A stretch of DNA of 64,000 bases from positions 1,888,001 to 1,952,000 of the forward strand of contig JACCIC010000038.1 in assembly GCA_018907035.1 (NCBI GenBank), given 5' to 3'. The DNA is from Sycobia sp. Sy_11 (lineage: Eukaryota > Arthropoda > Insecta > Hymenoptera > Epichrysomallidae). Shown in pieces: positions 1-11,484 of this stretch (position 1 is its first letter; each line of letters begins with the position of its first letter). Made by a program: the position numbers and the translations under genes. A model generated the notes under the pieces. The model had not been told where the DNA came from. It saw nothing but the letters and a program-made list of their open reading frames with translations, and made no database searches.

Positions 1-540
1 GGGGAACTTAGACGTAATGTCCGCGTAAACGCTCGAGAGATCTAGCCTATGTACAGTGAAATCTGCCACTATTTTGGCTACGCATTTTAACATAGTGCCC
101 GTAGACTTGTGCATTATTACCCTCAGCTTGAGGTCGGGTATCAGATGAAATTCTTTTAGGAAATCGCACCTGATTATCGGACCTTCGACGTCGGTGATAA
201 TGAAGTTCCAGGGCATCGCGCTCTATAATCCTAATTTATATTTAGTCTGGTGATTTCGAACGTATCAATAGTTAAGCCGTTGGCCACGAAGAGTTTTAAC
301 GCCTTCACCTCCGGAAATGCTTTGGGATCGTGCAAGACTACTGAGATTTCTGCCCCCCGAGTCGATCAAAAAAATCCGTTTGCTTTTAATATCTTTGACA
401 TCGGAACGCGATGAGTACACCAGTACCATGCGCGTCTCGGCATGGCTGCTGGTTACTCGTTTCCCGAGTCCACGTTTTTGCTGAGGAATTCTTCGAGGCG
501 TTTTCACTTGCTGTCGCATGTTCGCGCCTGGCTGCATAGA
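1..540 (-). pseudogene. Retropepsin (Ty3/Gypsy protease), frameshifted
   Basis: The minus strand encodes a piece with FLIDSG, the retropepsin active-site signature in which the Asp cleaves Gag-Pol. The reading then slips at a homopolymer run (plus-strand C run 353-358). Downstream minus-strand frames continue with typical protease-fold segments, the last near 100-210. About 150 bp upstream the same frame carries basic Gag C-terminal-like sequence (QSMQPGANMRQQ). The shifts show that it is no longer functional. Host retroviral-like aspartic proteases are an alternative, but the upstream LTR and primer site favour a retrotransposon. Confidence 0.65.
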
Positions 541-2902
541 TTGTAATGCTCGCTACATCTTAACCTGTCTTTTTTCCTTTCTCGATCCGCGTGATGGGCT
601 CTTATCAGGCAATGTTACGGCGGCGCGCATGTGCTTAGTCTCCCCTGGGTTGTGTCCACTGACATCAATGCTCCTTCTAGAAGACGTGTGTTTCGCGGGG
701 CGTGGGTTCGCGGGACTGAACGCTCGCGAGTCGCGAATCTCTGTATCCCTCACGTATATTTTGCGTGTGAGAGCCTCTATTTTCTCGTAGACTCTCTCTG
801 ACTCTTGCATCACGCCACGTGCTTGCTTGCTATCGGTGTTACCTGGTATGCTCGCGGCGTCGCATCTGTGCTATCTCGAAAACGTTGTTCGCGTACTCGC
901 GCGCTACATCGTTTGGTACGTTCAGGATTTGCAACTGTATATGTGCGGGAAGACGTGTGCACCAGAATCGCATCACCGTATAATGCGGCTGTGTCATTCG
1001 CTTATTCATTCATTTCACTTTGCCGCTCGCGGTACAGTTCTGCGGGTTCGCGCGTGGTGCGTGCATTCGCGCTTGCTCAAGATCCCGGACGGCCATGTCG
1101 TGTACGCTCTCACTCAGGTTGCTCAGGCTCGTTTTAGATGCCGTGTTCTCATCCACAAGTATCTCGAAATGCTGCCGCATGCTCTGTCAGAGCTCTAGCA
1201 CCTCGTGCAACTCCGCACCCTCCTGGTCCAACTTCTTGGTGGGTGAGTGAAACATTGTATCTCGCGCGGGAGAGCTCTCGCAGGTGTACGTGGTACCTTA
1301 CCGTGTTCACGGTACCATGACTGGGCGGCTAGCTGTAGTCGCTCCGTCACTGTCGTTGACTGGTTCATGTTCACGGTCTTTCTCCTCGCTCATATAAACG
1401 GCTTACACTGCTTTTGTATGCGCAGATACTGTCGACGCTACCGGTATGTAGCCGCTTCCTTGCCTACCTTTCTGCTTCGGCGCAACTAAGTTAGGTTAGG
1501 TTATTTTTTAATTTTCTAAACCGTCTGCAGAACAGCACTGTCTGCGGACGGTCGTAGCTCCCGCAATGCAGGTCACGTCGGTGTGGCCGGTGCGACGGCG
1601 AGTGCGTACCTAGGGGTAATGCCACCCGTCTGACAGATGCTTGGTGCTGCAACCGGCGATTCGAATCGGCTCAAGAGCTCGATTCCGTCCGCTTTCTTCA
1701 GCAGACTGAAGGGGGCCCGAGGGCGTGTACTCTTTTGAATGCACGCTGAGCCTGCATGAGGTGTGGGCAAACGGCTACATTACGTACTCTCTTTTACTGA
1801 GATGTATGAAAAGCTATTTTTCATTAGACTCCTCCTTCATACGTAAGGTCGGACGCACTGCCAGGTTACACCTGCGCCTCGCATTTCTTAGCCGCGTGAT
1901 CCCTTCTAGATTGTCACTCGGTATTCTAACGACCCCGGTTGTACGCGCCCGCCATGCCAGAAATACGTGCTGCCTTGCTTGCTTCGTGAATGCCGTGGCT
2001 ATTGAACAGCACAGTTATACACCAACAGCATGCCACCCGTTTGCGGCTATCATTGGGTGCTAAATCTGACGGAACGCTCTGTGGACACCCGTGGCGCACG
2101 GGGGAGGAGGTGAAATTTCCGCATACAACTGTGCGACTCGATGGCTGAGCACTGTTTCCGGCATGCGCTCGCGGCGTCTGATTCCCGGAGTTGCTGATAT
2201 AAATTCAGAGCGGACTTGCAAAGTGATTTTACTTTCTTTTCTGAAATGTTACTACACTTACCGCAGAGGCTGGCGATTTTTATTAACGCTAAGCTACAGA
2301 ATTGTATGTGAAAGAAAGCTGAATTTATGCTATCGTTTCCGCGAAACATTCTTTGTACCGGATTTCGTCCGTATACTATTGCACTGGCAGAACAATGGAA
2401 ACTTCTAGTTACGCACGCAAATCTCTACTCACGGTGACTAATGCCATACTACTCTAGCTGTTGCCGCTGTGCACCCTTGGTGATAATATTTAACGTAGCC
2501 GCTGGGTGTTGTCAGCGGCGGTACCATTGTCGCCCCTGCGCCTGTGCGCGACAAACGCTGATACAGGGATGTGCTCCTGCTGCGTGGTGTGCTCCTGCGC
2601 GCCGCCGCTACGCGTGGTCGGCTAGATCGCCAAAGGTTTTTCTGAGCTATGTGGCGAGACCCAACACGCTACGCTGTGGATATGTGCGCGTCCTTCTTTG
2701 TTCTCGTCCCTAGTCATTGCGCGCCTCGTGTCTTGCTGTTTGCACGGGCTGTTGCTGCATGCTGCTGCAACTGTAAATTAACGTGCAGTGCAAGGTCTTT
2801 ATTTTTTTCTACTATATTTCACCCAGGTTACACTGTTCTTCCCGGAACCTATCTCAATGTTGCCGGCGTCCATCTCTTTGCTTAGATGCGGGCGCCTTTC
2901 AG
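541..2902 (-). pseudogene. Degraded leader and gag-like region of the Gypsy element
   Basis: This lies between the primer-binding site and the protease. No long frame survives. On the minus strand around 1015-1235 there is a heptad-like, coiled-coil-looking stretch (KLDQEGAELHEVLEL, a stop, then NLSESVHDMAVRDLEQARMH), compatible with a Gag-type protein. A second charged fragment lies at 553-813. The 1250-2900 part is GC-rich with many short overlapping frames on both strands and no domain I can name; it may hold unrelated insertions. Two TTAGG-like units near 1489-1503 are too few to mean telomere. Confidence 0.4.
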
Positions 2903-2916
2903 CGTCGGGGTCACCA
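2903..2916 (-). other. Primer-binding site, tRNA-Trp type
   Basis: The minus strand reads TGGTGACCCCGACG directly next to the LTR. This equals the complement of the CCA-tailed 3' end of insect tRNA-Trp (14 matching bases). Its position just inside the LTR terminus is the expected one for priming minus-strand cDNA. Confidence 0.75.
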
Positions 2917-2917
2917 C

Positions 2918-3221
2918 TGTGGGAGATTTCGTTATCCCGCCTCCCAGACAAGGCGGTGGTTTGGGATGGGAATAAAAACTAACATCCTGTACTGAGAAAC
3001 ATAGTCTTTATTGCCTACTCCGGCGATGTATCTACGAGTGCGTCTCCACTGTACAGACTCCAGCAAAGAAGAGAGCTGGCCGCGGCCCCTTTCCTCTTCG
3101 GGGTGCCGCCGTTCTGTCCACAATGCATACTAGTGTATGCTACTCACTTGTACCGTGTAGAGGGTTTGGCGCATGCGCCGTATCGCTCTATATGTGTGTA
3201 GTATAGATTACGACCCCGACA
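2918..3221 (-). repeat. 5' LTR of the Gypsy element (about 304 bp)
   Basis: On the minus strand it starts TGTCGGGG and ends TCCCACA, so it has TG...CA termini. The primer-binding site follows after one base. A minus-strand AATAAA signal (plus 3007-3012) sits about 90 bp before the LTR end, where R/U5 is expected. The outer edge coincides with an abrupt change to AT-rich flanking DNA. The partner LTR is outside the window. Confidence 0.65.
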
Positions 3222-4312
3222 TATATATTAAATAATATACGTTTATGATTATAAACAATTTATTATATATTATTTAAAATTTTATGCTCTAATTTTTAGA
3301 ATAAAATAAATTATTGCAAATACTCTATACTATACATAAGTAATTCAGATAATGTATTTTTAACAATTTCGTCAATCGATAATTTTATCATAAGTGAGGT
3401 TATGTCCACAATCACTGAATAGTATAAATTAACAAACAGAATAATTTCGTTATTAGTTTATACAGAAAATGACTCTATGCTTTACACTAATCTTTGTGTT
3501 AAATTGGAATTACCCGTATTATTTAAAATATCAATAAGTAATAATACAAAGTAGATTAAAATAAATATAAATGAAAAGTATGCTGTTTGAATGTAGGAAT
3601 AATGAATTTGAAACTAGGAATAATGTATGTGATTTATGAATTATATTTAATATGTAGTATCAAAGACATAGGTTGATCAACTACGTTAAAATTAAAATCT
3701 ACGTCATACTCATATGTTTTGAAAATATGTTTAAGCTCGTATTATGATTTATAATTATTTAAAATACTTATACATGTTTTATTGATAATACATATTGTAA
3801 AATCGCAAAATTTCAAATTCTATCCTATTGTAAAATGGTGTAGAATGTAAATCTTATTTATTTACAAATTTTGTATATCTTGTAGTTATAATTTAGAAAA
3901 CGTATAAGAACAATAATTTAATTTTCTATTTTTGATTTATATTAATATTTATATTTTTAATATTTGAGAAAATTAACGGTTTTTATCTTTTTTCCCACGC
4001 GTTTTTACTACAAAATTACATAAGCATTAAATATTAAAGATAAATTTTGTAAACTCATTATAGAATATACATTTTAGTACAAAAACATAAGACTCAATTT
4101 GAAATTTCTACAATGGAAAAGTCTTGATTTTTTTGCAGAATCAAAAATTTCTCTGCACTATGAAGCTGGCATTGGAGTTTGGGTCTGAATTGCTTTCTGA
4201 TGCTCGTGCGCATATTATATATGTTTTGGCTTAGCCTCTGTATGATTCAAATGAAAACAGCAACGTCGCATTAGACAGAATCCTACAGTTATATCTATAT
4301 ATATATTTATTA

Positions 4313-4337
4313 CCTACGTCACAGCTCGTGACGTAGG
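4313..4337. repeat. Perfect 10-bp inverted repeat (hairpin)
   Basis: CCTACGTCAC, a five-base AGCTC spacer, then GTGACGTAGG. The arms are exact complements. It lies in a locally GC-richer patch (4140-4440), which could be an old small transposon. Function unknown. Confidence 0.6.
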
Positions 4338-4780
4338 CAAATGCGCGCACTAAAGTATGCTGCCGTAATTATGACGTCACGTTAGCATTAATGTGGCAGT
4401 TGGCCCTATGGAGGGCGCACGTTCACAGCGCTCGAAAATTGTCGAGGCTTTCGTATATGACATCAGCAATTGAATTGGAATTTTCGATTTAAATGGTCAA
4501 AATAATGGTTAGAAAATGATAAATAAAGAAAATGTAAAATAACAAAAATCAATTGTAATTCGCTTGTATCATCATCTATGAATTAGGTATTTATTGGAGA
4601 TTATAGATTATGTTCGATTTATCGAAGAGGTGTACCTACGTTGCATGTATACATATTATATTATATTTATATATAACATTATTAGATATACGACATTATA
4701 TTATCACATATATTTATGATATTATTATTATTATTGATCAATGTATATTACAAATAATAAAATTTTGTTTAAAAACAAAT

Positions 4781-4846
4781 ATCCAACCGACCGAACTCGA
4801 AGCGACGACCCTATGGTTCACAAGCAATCGGATTATCCACTTCCCT
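4781..4846 (-). repeat. tRNA-like remnant (SINE head or decayed tRNA)
   Basis: On the minus strand, GTGGATAATCCGATTGC resembles a D-arm/A-box and CTTCGAGTTCGGTCGG resembles a T-arm/B-box, about 30 bp apart as in a tRNA. The acceptor ends do not pair convincingly, so a working tRNA gene is unlikely. A SINE head or tRNA pseudogene is the better reading. Confidence 0.35.
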
Positions 4847-5065
4847 ACAAATTATGCATACATATTATGATAACTAATTTACTCGTGTCGATTCGTAATA
4901 AATTTGGTTTGTACAAAATACATAACTTTGGTCAAGCCCTGTTTAAATATTTTTTTAAAATACAATGCTTGTTCACACGCTTTGCACTTGTCATAATGAA
5001 AAAATATATATATTTAACTTGTTTCTATAACAATTGTTATTTAATTGCTGGTCTCTAGTGCAATG

Positions 5066-5068
<3 letters not shown>

Positions 5069-5105
<37 letters not shown>
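5069..5105. repeat. (TA)n microsatellite
   Basis: Uninterrupted alternating AT. Confidence 0.95.
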
Positions 5106-5107
<2 letters not shown>

Positions 5108-5331
5108 AGCTTTAAATTAAGATTCATATCTCGATAGTTTCTACATTATACCTTCTAGGTATAAGTACTAACTATTTTTCTGAAATTTAAAATATCTGCA
5201 ATAAAAAATTATTCTTAAAATTCGTAACATATAATGGCCAAGAAAAATGTTAACATTTTTATCCATTTTCATTGCCCATTTTCTAGAAAATTATATAAAC
5301 ATTTTCATAGCTTTTTACATATCGTAAAATT

Positions 5332-5333
<2 letters not shown>

Positions 5334-5363
<30 letters not shown>
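5334..5363. repeat. (TA)n microsatellite at mariner insertion site
   Basis: Alternating AT directly next to the left end of the family E mariner, whose TA target lies within it. Confidence 0.9.
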
Positions 5364-5368
<5 letters not shown>

Positions 5369-6633
5369 TTGTCAAATATCTCCCTCCCGCTGTTTTGCTC
5401 TTCATTTAATGCTTTATAAAAGGTGTTACAGTGGTCAGATTTACTTAAAATATGCAGCATGTTATTCCATAATCTGTTTTCATCTAGACGGCAACCTCAT
5501 AATATCCCTCTCGTAGTAAACCCTCTCCTTATTTGCGAAGAACTCGGACAGCCACTTTTCACAAGCTTCTTTTGAGTCCAACTTTACACCACCAAGGGCG
5601 TTCGACATGGACAGGAGCATGTGGTAATCACTTGGCGCTATGTCCGGGCTATATGGTGGATGCAATAAGACCTCCCATCCGAACCCCCGTAACTGCTGAC
5701 GAGTCATCAACGAAGTGTGTGGTCTGGCGTTGTCCTGGTGGAACACTACACCCTTCCTGTTTGTCAATTGTGGACGCATGTGGTCGATAGTCTGCTTGAA
5801 GCTGTCCAGTTGTTCATAGTTGATGGTAGAATTAAGCGTCTGGCCATATGGGAGCAGCTCATAATGGATGATTCCCTTCCAATACCACCAAACACACAGC
5901 GAAACCTTCCTGGCCGTCAATCCCGGCTTGGTCACTGTTGGGGACGGTCCACCGGCCTTGGACCACGACTGTTTTCAATTGATAGTGTTGTATGTGATCC
6001 ATTTTTCGTCGCCAGTCAAAATCTGCTTCCAAAATGGGTCGAGTTCGTTCCGTTTCAGCAGCACATCGCAGACATTGGTTCGGTCCAGAAGGTTTTTTTG
6101 CGTCAAAACATCAAGCTTTTTTTGTATCCAGCCTTCTACAGATGGTTTAAAATGGTTTGGTGACTAACTCTCATCTCCTGGGTGATGTCACGAGATGCCA
6201 CATACCGGTCTAACTCGATAAATTCTATGATTTGATCGTTATTCATCGTCACAGTTCTTCCCCTGGCTGACTTATCCATGGTGTCGTTTTCACCGGCTCT
6301 GAATCGTCGAAACCATTCCTCTGTGGTTTGAAGTGATAGCAAGCCATCCTCCAAAACACCATTAATCTCATGGAATGTTTTTCTAGCGGATTTGCCTTGA
6401 GGAAGGAAAACTTTAAAATAGCGCGAATTTCGGTGTTAGTGAACTCCATGTTTACACGTTTATAACTTTTGAACGCAATATCCAAACTAATCACGCATAG
6501 CGTCGTTTTGTACGTTATATCAAAACCTTTCAAATTATGTATAGTATTATCAGATACAAGCTCTGTAGCGCTTTGTACATAACCACAAATTTCATAAGAC
6601 AAAAAGGCGGAATTGAGATATTTGACAACCTAA
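5364..6633 (-). mobile_element. Mariner family E, copy 1 (about 1.27 kb)
   Basis: Terminal inverted repeats face each other: TTAGATTGTCAAATATCTCC at the left and its near-complement ending TTTGACAACCTAA at the right. TA dinucleotides flank both ends (5362-5363 and 6634-6635), as expected for Tc1/mariner insertion. The transposase is antisense. Both ends are present, so the copy is full length, but the coding region is broken. Copy 2 of the same family is at 31,595-32,697. Confidence 0.88.
5480..6449 (-). pseudogene. Mariner transposase (family E), broken
   Basis: The start ATG at 6447-6449 opens MEFTNTEIRAIL. The N-terminal helix-turn-helix region follows (TEEWFRRFRAGEND, then VASRDITQEMRVSHQTILNHL). 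The C-terminal 151 residues are open: WKGIIHYELLPYGQTLNS, the second catalytic Asp in VVFHQDNARPHTS, and the third in HPPYSPDIAPSDYH. The spacing between the last two Asp is 34, giving the mariner DD34D signature. The frame is lost near 6350 (between the start and the HTH) and again in the central third, so no active protein can be made. Family transposases are about 345 residues and act by cut and paste in the nucleus. Confidence 0.88.
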
Positions 6634-6635
6634 TA

Positions 6636-7062
6636 TATATATTTATTATTTTTTGTTTAAGAATAGAAATTTGTTTTTTAGCTTTTTAAAGAAGTTACAT
6701 AATTTTAATACGAAACATTTTTCGATACAAATAATAGTTTTAAAACTATTAATGAAGCAATAAAAAAAGAACAATTTTTTTTTTAAATTGTGCAATAAAT
6801 AAACAAGTTCCCAACCTGCTATGATCCCAGCTCTTTAATTCTGTCATTACTGTATAATTTTTTAAGTAAAATAATATGAAAAATATATGTAAAGTAAACT
6901 AATCTATTATTTATAATACAGTATATAAAACAGGAAAAAGATTTTGGATAATAGAATAAACCCCGACACCAACTATTAAAATAAGAATATAGCATTGACA
7001 GAATGATAATTCTATAAAATCTTATAGAATACTAGAGTGATCCCAGAATACGATCCAAAGAA
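6636..7062. other. AT-rich spacer between two mariners
   Basis: Poly-A and poly-T runs, no frame of note and no repeat that I recognise. Confidence 0.6.
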
Positions 7063-7064
7063 TA

Positions 7065-8042
7065 GGAGGATGGTTCCAGACGTACCTGACCTGAGTAGCT
7101 AGTTGCTCAAAAAATCTCACTGTATTAAACGAAGTGACGACTCCAGAAATGTTCAAGAAAATCCACAAAGTGGTACTGGATGATCGTCGACTGAAAGTGC
7201 ACGAGGTAGCAGACATGGTAGGCATTTCAAAAAGTGAGGTACATCGCATATTAACTGAAAATTTAGAAATGACATAGCTGTGTGCAAGATGGATGCCGCG
7301 TTTGCTCAATGGAACAAAAACAGCGTTGTGAAGATATTTCAGTTGAGTGTTTGGCAATGTTTCACAAAAATAAAGTCGAATTTTTGCGCCGTTTCATAAC
7401 CATGGATGAAACATGGGTCCACCACTTCACACCTAAAATAAAAGAACAATCAAAGCAATGACCTCAAAAAGGAGAACCGGCTCCAAAGAAGGCTAAGTTC
7501 CATCTGCAGGCAAAGTTATAGCATCGGTTTTTTGGGATGCGTGTGGGATAATTTTCATTGGCTGACTTGAAAAAGGAAAAACGATCAACGGCGAGTATTA
7601 TGCGAACATATTGCAATGTTTGAGCAAAATAATCAAGTGAAAAGGGCCGCATTTGGCTAAGAAGAAAGTGTTGTTCCATCAAGACAATGCACCAGCTCAC
7701 ACGTTCGTTATTGGCATCGCCAAAATTAATGAATTAAAGTTTGAATTGCTAGCTCATGCACGCTATTCACCAGATTTAGCTCCCCCGGATTATTTTCTGT
7801 TCTCAGGCTTGAAAAAATGTCTCGCTGGTCAAAGATTTTCCAATAATGAAGAAGTGATATCAGTAGTTAATGGCTATTATAAGGAGTTTGAAAATTCTAA
7901 TTATAAAAACGGTATCGAACTTATTGAACATCGCTGGTAAAAGTGTAAATAGCTGAAATGAGATTATGTTCAAAAATGAATATATTTTTTTCCAATTTTG
8001 GAATTTTATTTATTGGGTCAGGTACTTCTGGGACCACCCATG
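7065..8042 (+). mobile_element. Mariner family C, copy 1 (internally deleted)
   Basis: The left end reads GGAGGATGGTTCCAGACGTA and the right end closes with the complement TACTTCTGGGACCACCCATG; TA flanks both (7063-7064 and 8043-8044). At 978 bp it is shorter than the usual ~1.3 kb. Comparison with copy 2 (56,277 onward) shows that the segment just after the left TIR, including the normal start codon, is deleted. Confidence 0.8.
7145..7940 (+). pseudogene. Mariner transposase (family C), degenerate
   Basis: N-terminal HTH remnants (HEVADMVGISKSEVHRIL) are followed by several stops and shifts. The C-terminal 95 residues are open from 7653: LFHQDNAPAHT with the second catalytic Asp, then YSPDLAPPDYFLF with the third, 34 residues later (DD34D). 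LKKCLAGQRFSNNEEV and the C-terminus follow. The NEEV block resembles irritans-type mariners; this subfamily label is an inference. The first catalytic Asp region (MDETWVHHF-like) can be read near 7400 in another frame. Confidence 0.8.
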
Positions 8043-8176
8043 TATTTATAATCTGAGTTTAAAATTAATGCCTACAACGTGTAAGTATAGAATCATATTT
8101 TGTATATAACATACACGTACATCAGGCATTTATTATATATATTTTTTTTAAGATTATTCTAATTCGTAATATATAC

Positions 8177-8179
<3 letters not shown>

Positions 8180-8224
<45 letters not shown>
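8180..8224. repeat. (TA)n microsatellite
   Basis: About 45 bp of alternating AT. Confidence 0.95.
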
Positions 8225-8226
<2 letters not shown>

Positions 8227-8460
8227 TAGTACCTCCGTTTCGGCTTTGCCCGAGATAACAATTTGACCACTTTCTTAAACAGTTCAATAGTATCCAAGGA
8301 AAAATTACTCTATATATATAAAAATTTATATTACTATAAATAATTTACTGTAATTTATGTATCGTCGTTTCTATATAAACAGATGCTTCAAAGCAACGTC
8401 TACTTGAAAAAGCTGATATTTCGTCAACCTTTTTATACAATATATATATCCATATTACAT

Positions 8461-9099
8461 ACGGCTTCTATGAGGAAAATTATACTTTTGAGTTCGAGCA
8501 GTAGCAAAAGAGGTCCAAGTGTCTCGAGAAGATGTTTATGAAGATTATCATGTTCGGACAATAGAATATGTCTCGGGACGACTGCTGTATAGTTTTGTGT
8601 TGGGGAGGTAGAATACGATGCCCAGATATCCAAGGACGACTTCTACTGAAAGTTTTGGATGTTTGAATCATAGAATACGAATCTCTTCATAGAAGTCGTC
8701 CCGTCATACCTCGACTTCGTCTTTTACTGTCCGAACACGGAACTCCCTGTAGAAATTAGCCCGAGGCTACTGGACATCGTATTCTACCATTCAAACACAA
8801 AATCTCCGTAGAAGTCATCCCGATATACCTGAACATCGTTTCCTACAAACTAAACACAATAGTCCTAGTAGAAATCGTCCCAAGGAAGCTAGATATCGTT
8901 TTCTACTGACTAAATACAATACTCCCCGTAAAAGTCCGTTTGACAATACCTAGAGATATACAAGGTTCGGTTTGGAAATACCTGGACATCGCATTTTACC
9001 ATCCAAAAACAAAATTTCTAGTAGAAATCGTCCTGAGGCACTGGGATAGCGTATTTCACCGCCCGTATACGAAAAATACAATATTTCCCGATAGAAGCC

Positions 9100-9101
<2 letters not shown>
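8461..9101. repeat. Foldback-like element built of ~60-bp diverged repeats in opposing orientation
   Basis: On the right, units starting with ACATCGT-like sequence recur at about 8714, 8774, 8833 and 8893, a period of 59-60 bp. The core of each unit is TAGAAGTCGTCC-like. On the left (8461 to about 8670) the same unit appears as its reverse complement, e.g. GGACGACTTCTAC at 8634-8646. The termini are inverted copies: ACGGCTTCTA at 8461-8470 and TAGAAGCCGT at 9092-9101. (TA)n lies outside both ends. No protein is credible. Such structure is known for Foldback-type transposons; a rearranged minisatellite is the alternative. Confidence 0.7.

Positions 9102-9149
<48 letters not shown>
9102..9149. 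repeat. (TA)n microsatellite
   Basis: Alternating AT directly abutting the foldback-like array. Confidence 0.95.
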
Positions 9150-9523
9150 GGTCTTTCCGAAATAAGTGATTAACGTATGACGATGGGATCGAGGAGGAAA
9201 AGTTATGTGTCAATATCAGTTCAATATTTGATTATTGCGAATATAAACAAACAGCTATAAGTGTATTTCCGCTTCGTGCTTATTTTTGAACAGCATTACT
9301 TTTTTTCTCAATTTTTTCTTCATACATTTAAGAGTTTTACACATCGCCCAATTAAATTCATAATGATTGGGTTTCGCCGATTATTTTCATTGTTCAATGC
9401 GATAGCATCTGAAACACGAAATAGTAATATTACCATAAAGCATATATTTCATTGAAAAATATAATCTTGTTTTAATTAACTTCATTGAAAATAGAATGTA
9501 TTAATATAATATATAATAAAATT

Positions 9524-9530
<7 letters not shown>

Positions 9531-9572
<42 letters not shown>
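9531..9572. repeat. (TA)n microsatellite
   Basis: Alternating AT with short imperfect continuation on both sides. Confidence 0.9.
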
Positions 9573-9578
<6 letters not shown>

Positions 9579-11427
9579 TATATATAATACATAATAAACT
9601 TTGTATATATTTTACATATTTTATATTATATATAATATATCTTAAAATGTGAAAAAGATTCTTACAGGAAAAATGAAAAAAATATTTTAAAAAATCTTTG
9701 TAAATTAAATTTAATATATGCAATACCATATTTTCAAGAAATTCTTTTTATTAACAGTATTACGAAAATAAAATTACCTAAGTCTTTTCTGTTGAAAATT
9801 TGGCAAAAGAAAATAAAATAATTAATATGCTTCATATTTTACTCTAAGATTATTAACGTTGTTTCTAATCATACAACAATTTAAGTTATTAGAATAAATG
9901 ATACAATTTTCTAACTTAGAATAAAAACTGCAAAAAATTTATTTTACATGGTCATTGTTTAACTCTTCAACATACCAAAAGTGGAATGATGAATATATTT
10001 GTTTGATGGAAGAAGGAAAGTCCATCCAAATATCGAACACTTGTGCATAACCTCTACAAAAATTTTGAATTATTTCTCTTGCATATATTTGGCAATAAGC
10101 CGAAGATTTTTGCTAGTTCGTCAAGCAACTTACGCTTATGTATTGCCGACAATAATTTGATTTTGTTGTCTCACAATGTATTTGCGCAAATTTGATGCAA
10201 CTGGGCGGTAAACCACGCAGGCGTACGTACAATTGGCACGCGCTGTTATCTGGCAAAATATAAAAAATTTTGATAAGAAAATTTTTTTGATAAGAAAACT
10301 ATTGTTTGAAATATTGCTTGTAATTTTCAGTGCACTGAAACAAAATTTGATAATTTTACATAACTACATTTCTTGAAATTGGAAGAACGAAATATATGTT
10401 TAATATAAACAAGTATTTTTAATTATAAAAATACTTGTTGATTTGGTTGATACGATATTTTTTTAATTAAAAAAACGTCTCTGTTCTTATGTCGGAAAAC
10501 GATGTCGGAATTTCAAAACTTTATAATACATAATATAATTATTATACATGATACATAAATTATATTGATCATCAGAGTAGTAATAAATTTATCAACAGGT
10601 AAAGTATATAGGGACTCTTAAAAATATCAAAATTCTTCATCAATTAAACATGAATCATTACTTTGGGTATATTAAAAAGGTATGTCCCTGCAGAAAATGG
10701 GTTATGAAAGTTGCTTCAGATTCTTTGAAGATTTTTTTTCCATGACGCTTTAAATTTTTTCCATGGCATTCCATTTAATTTATTCATTCCGAAATTTTAT
10801 ATTAAAGTTTAATAAAAGATATTTTTGCAAAATCCATTTTTTTTGTATGAACTATTGTTTGTTTAATTTACTGAATGATTTATTGTTAATTTAATTTATT
10901 ACAGTTGACCTAAATACACGTGCAATTTTTTAATTAATCTTTATAAATATGAATATTTAGTAAGCTGAATAGTTCTTTCCGTCATCGATATCTTATAGTG
11001 CATGCATCGGTGTAGCTACACACTGTCTCTGTTATTCACTTTATTTACTTGTCCCAATGGTTAGTTTGTAGATAATTGAAACAGCATATTGGAAAATTTA
11101 CAAAGATATTTAAAACTAGAAAATACTTCATAGTATACTATAAAGTTTAAGTAGTGTCAAAAATATTAACATGCGTAGCATAATTTCTATTTTTTATATT
11201 GTACGAACAATCATTCTGCACTTGAAATATAATATGAAATACAAAATTAATTTTTTTATCACAATTGTGCTATATGTCTCAAAGGTATAGTTTGTATCAA
11301 AAGTATAGTAACATTGGAAGAAATGCTTTTTATACTATTATGTATTTAGCAATGTACTTTTTTTAGTTCTTTTATGTGAAAACCATCATATGCAAATCAG
11401 AATAAATTTCAGTTGCTTAATTCGATT

Positions 11428-11432
<5 letters not shown>

Positions 11433-11480
<48 letters not shown>
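11433..11480. repeat. (TA)n microsatellite
   Basis: About 48 bp of alternating AT. Confidence 0.95.

Positions 11481-11484
<4 letters not shown>

Larger units (their letters stand above)
1..3221 (-). mobile_element. Ty3/Gypsy retrotransposon, 5' portion, cut by window edge
   Basis: Read on the minus strand, the order is LTR (2918-3221), primer-binding site matching the tRNA-Trp 3' end, a long degraded leader/gag region, then a retropepsin-like stretch at the left edge. A tRNA-Trp primer is known for the CsRn1-like branch of Ty3/Gypsy elements, so that assignment is an inference from the primer site. Reverse transcriptase and integrase would lie to the left of base 1. The block is clearly more GC-rich than the AT-rich DNA that starts at 3222, which helps place the boundary. 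Frames are broken throughout, so this copy is dead. The second LTR and target duplication cannot be seen. Confidence 0.72.
3222..5068. other. AT-rich spacer
   Basis: No convincing gene on either strand; short frames here are AT-rich chance openings. It contains one perfect hairpin and one tRNA-like remnant, listed separately, and a CRE-like palindrome (ATGACGTCA) near 4370. Confidence 0.6.

Noticed and set aside
805..1250. Overlapping plus-strand frames of 76-123 residues
   Set aside because: They lie antisense to the Gypsy gag-like region, are rich in Cys/Arg/Ser from GC composition, and resemble no family.
1489..1503. TTAGG-TTAGG, the insect telomere motif
   Set aside because: Only about two units, inside a retrotransposon region; no array.
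8433..9213. Several small frames on both strands
   Set aside because: They fall in the inverted ~60-bp repeat array and in (TA)n (Ile-Tyr repeats); repeat-driven, not coding.
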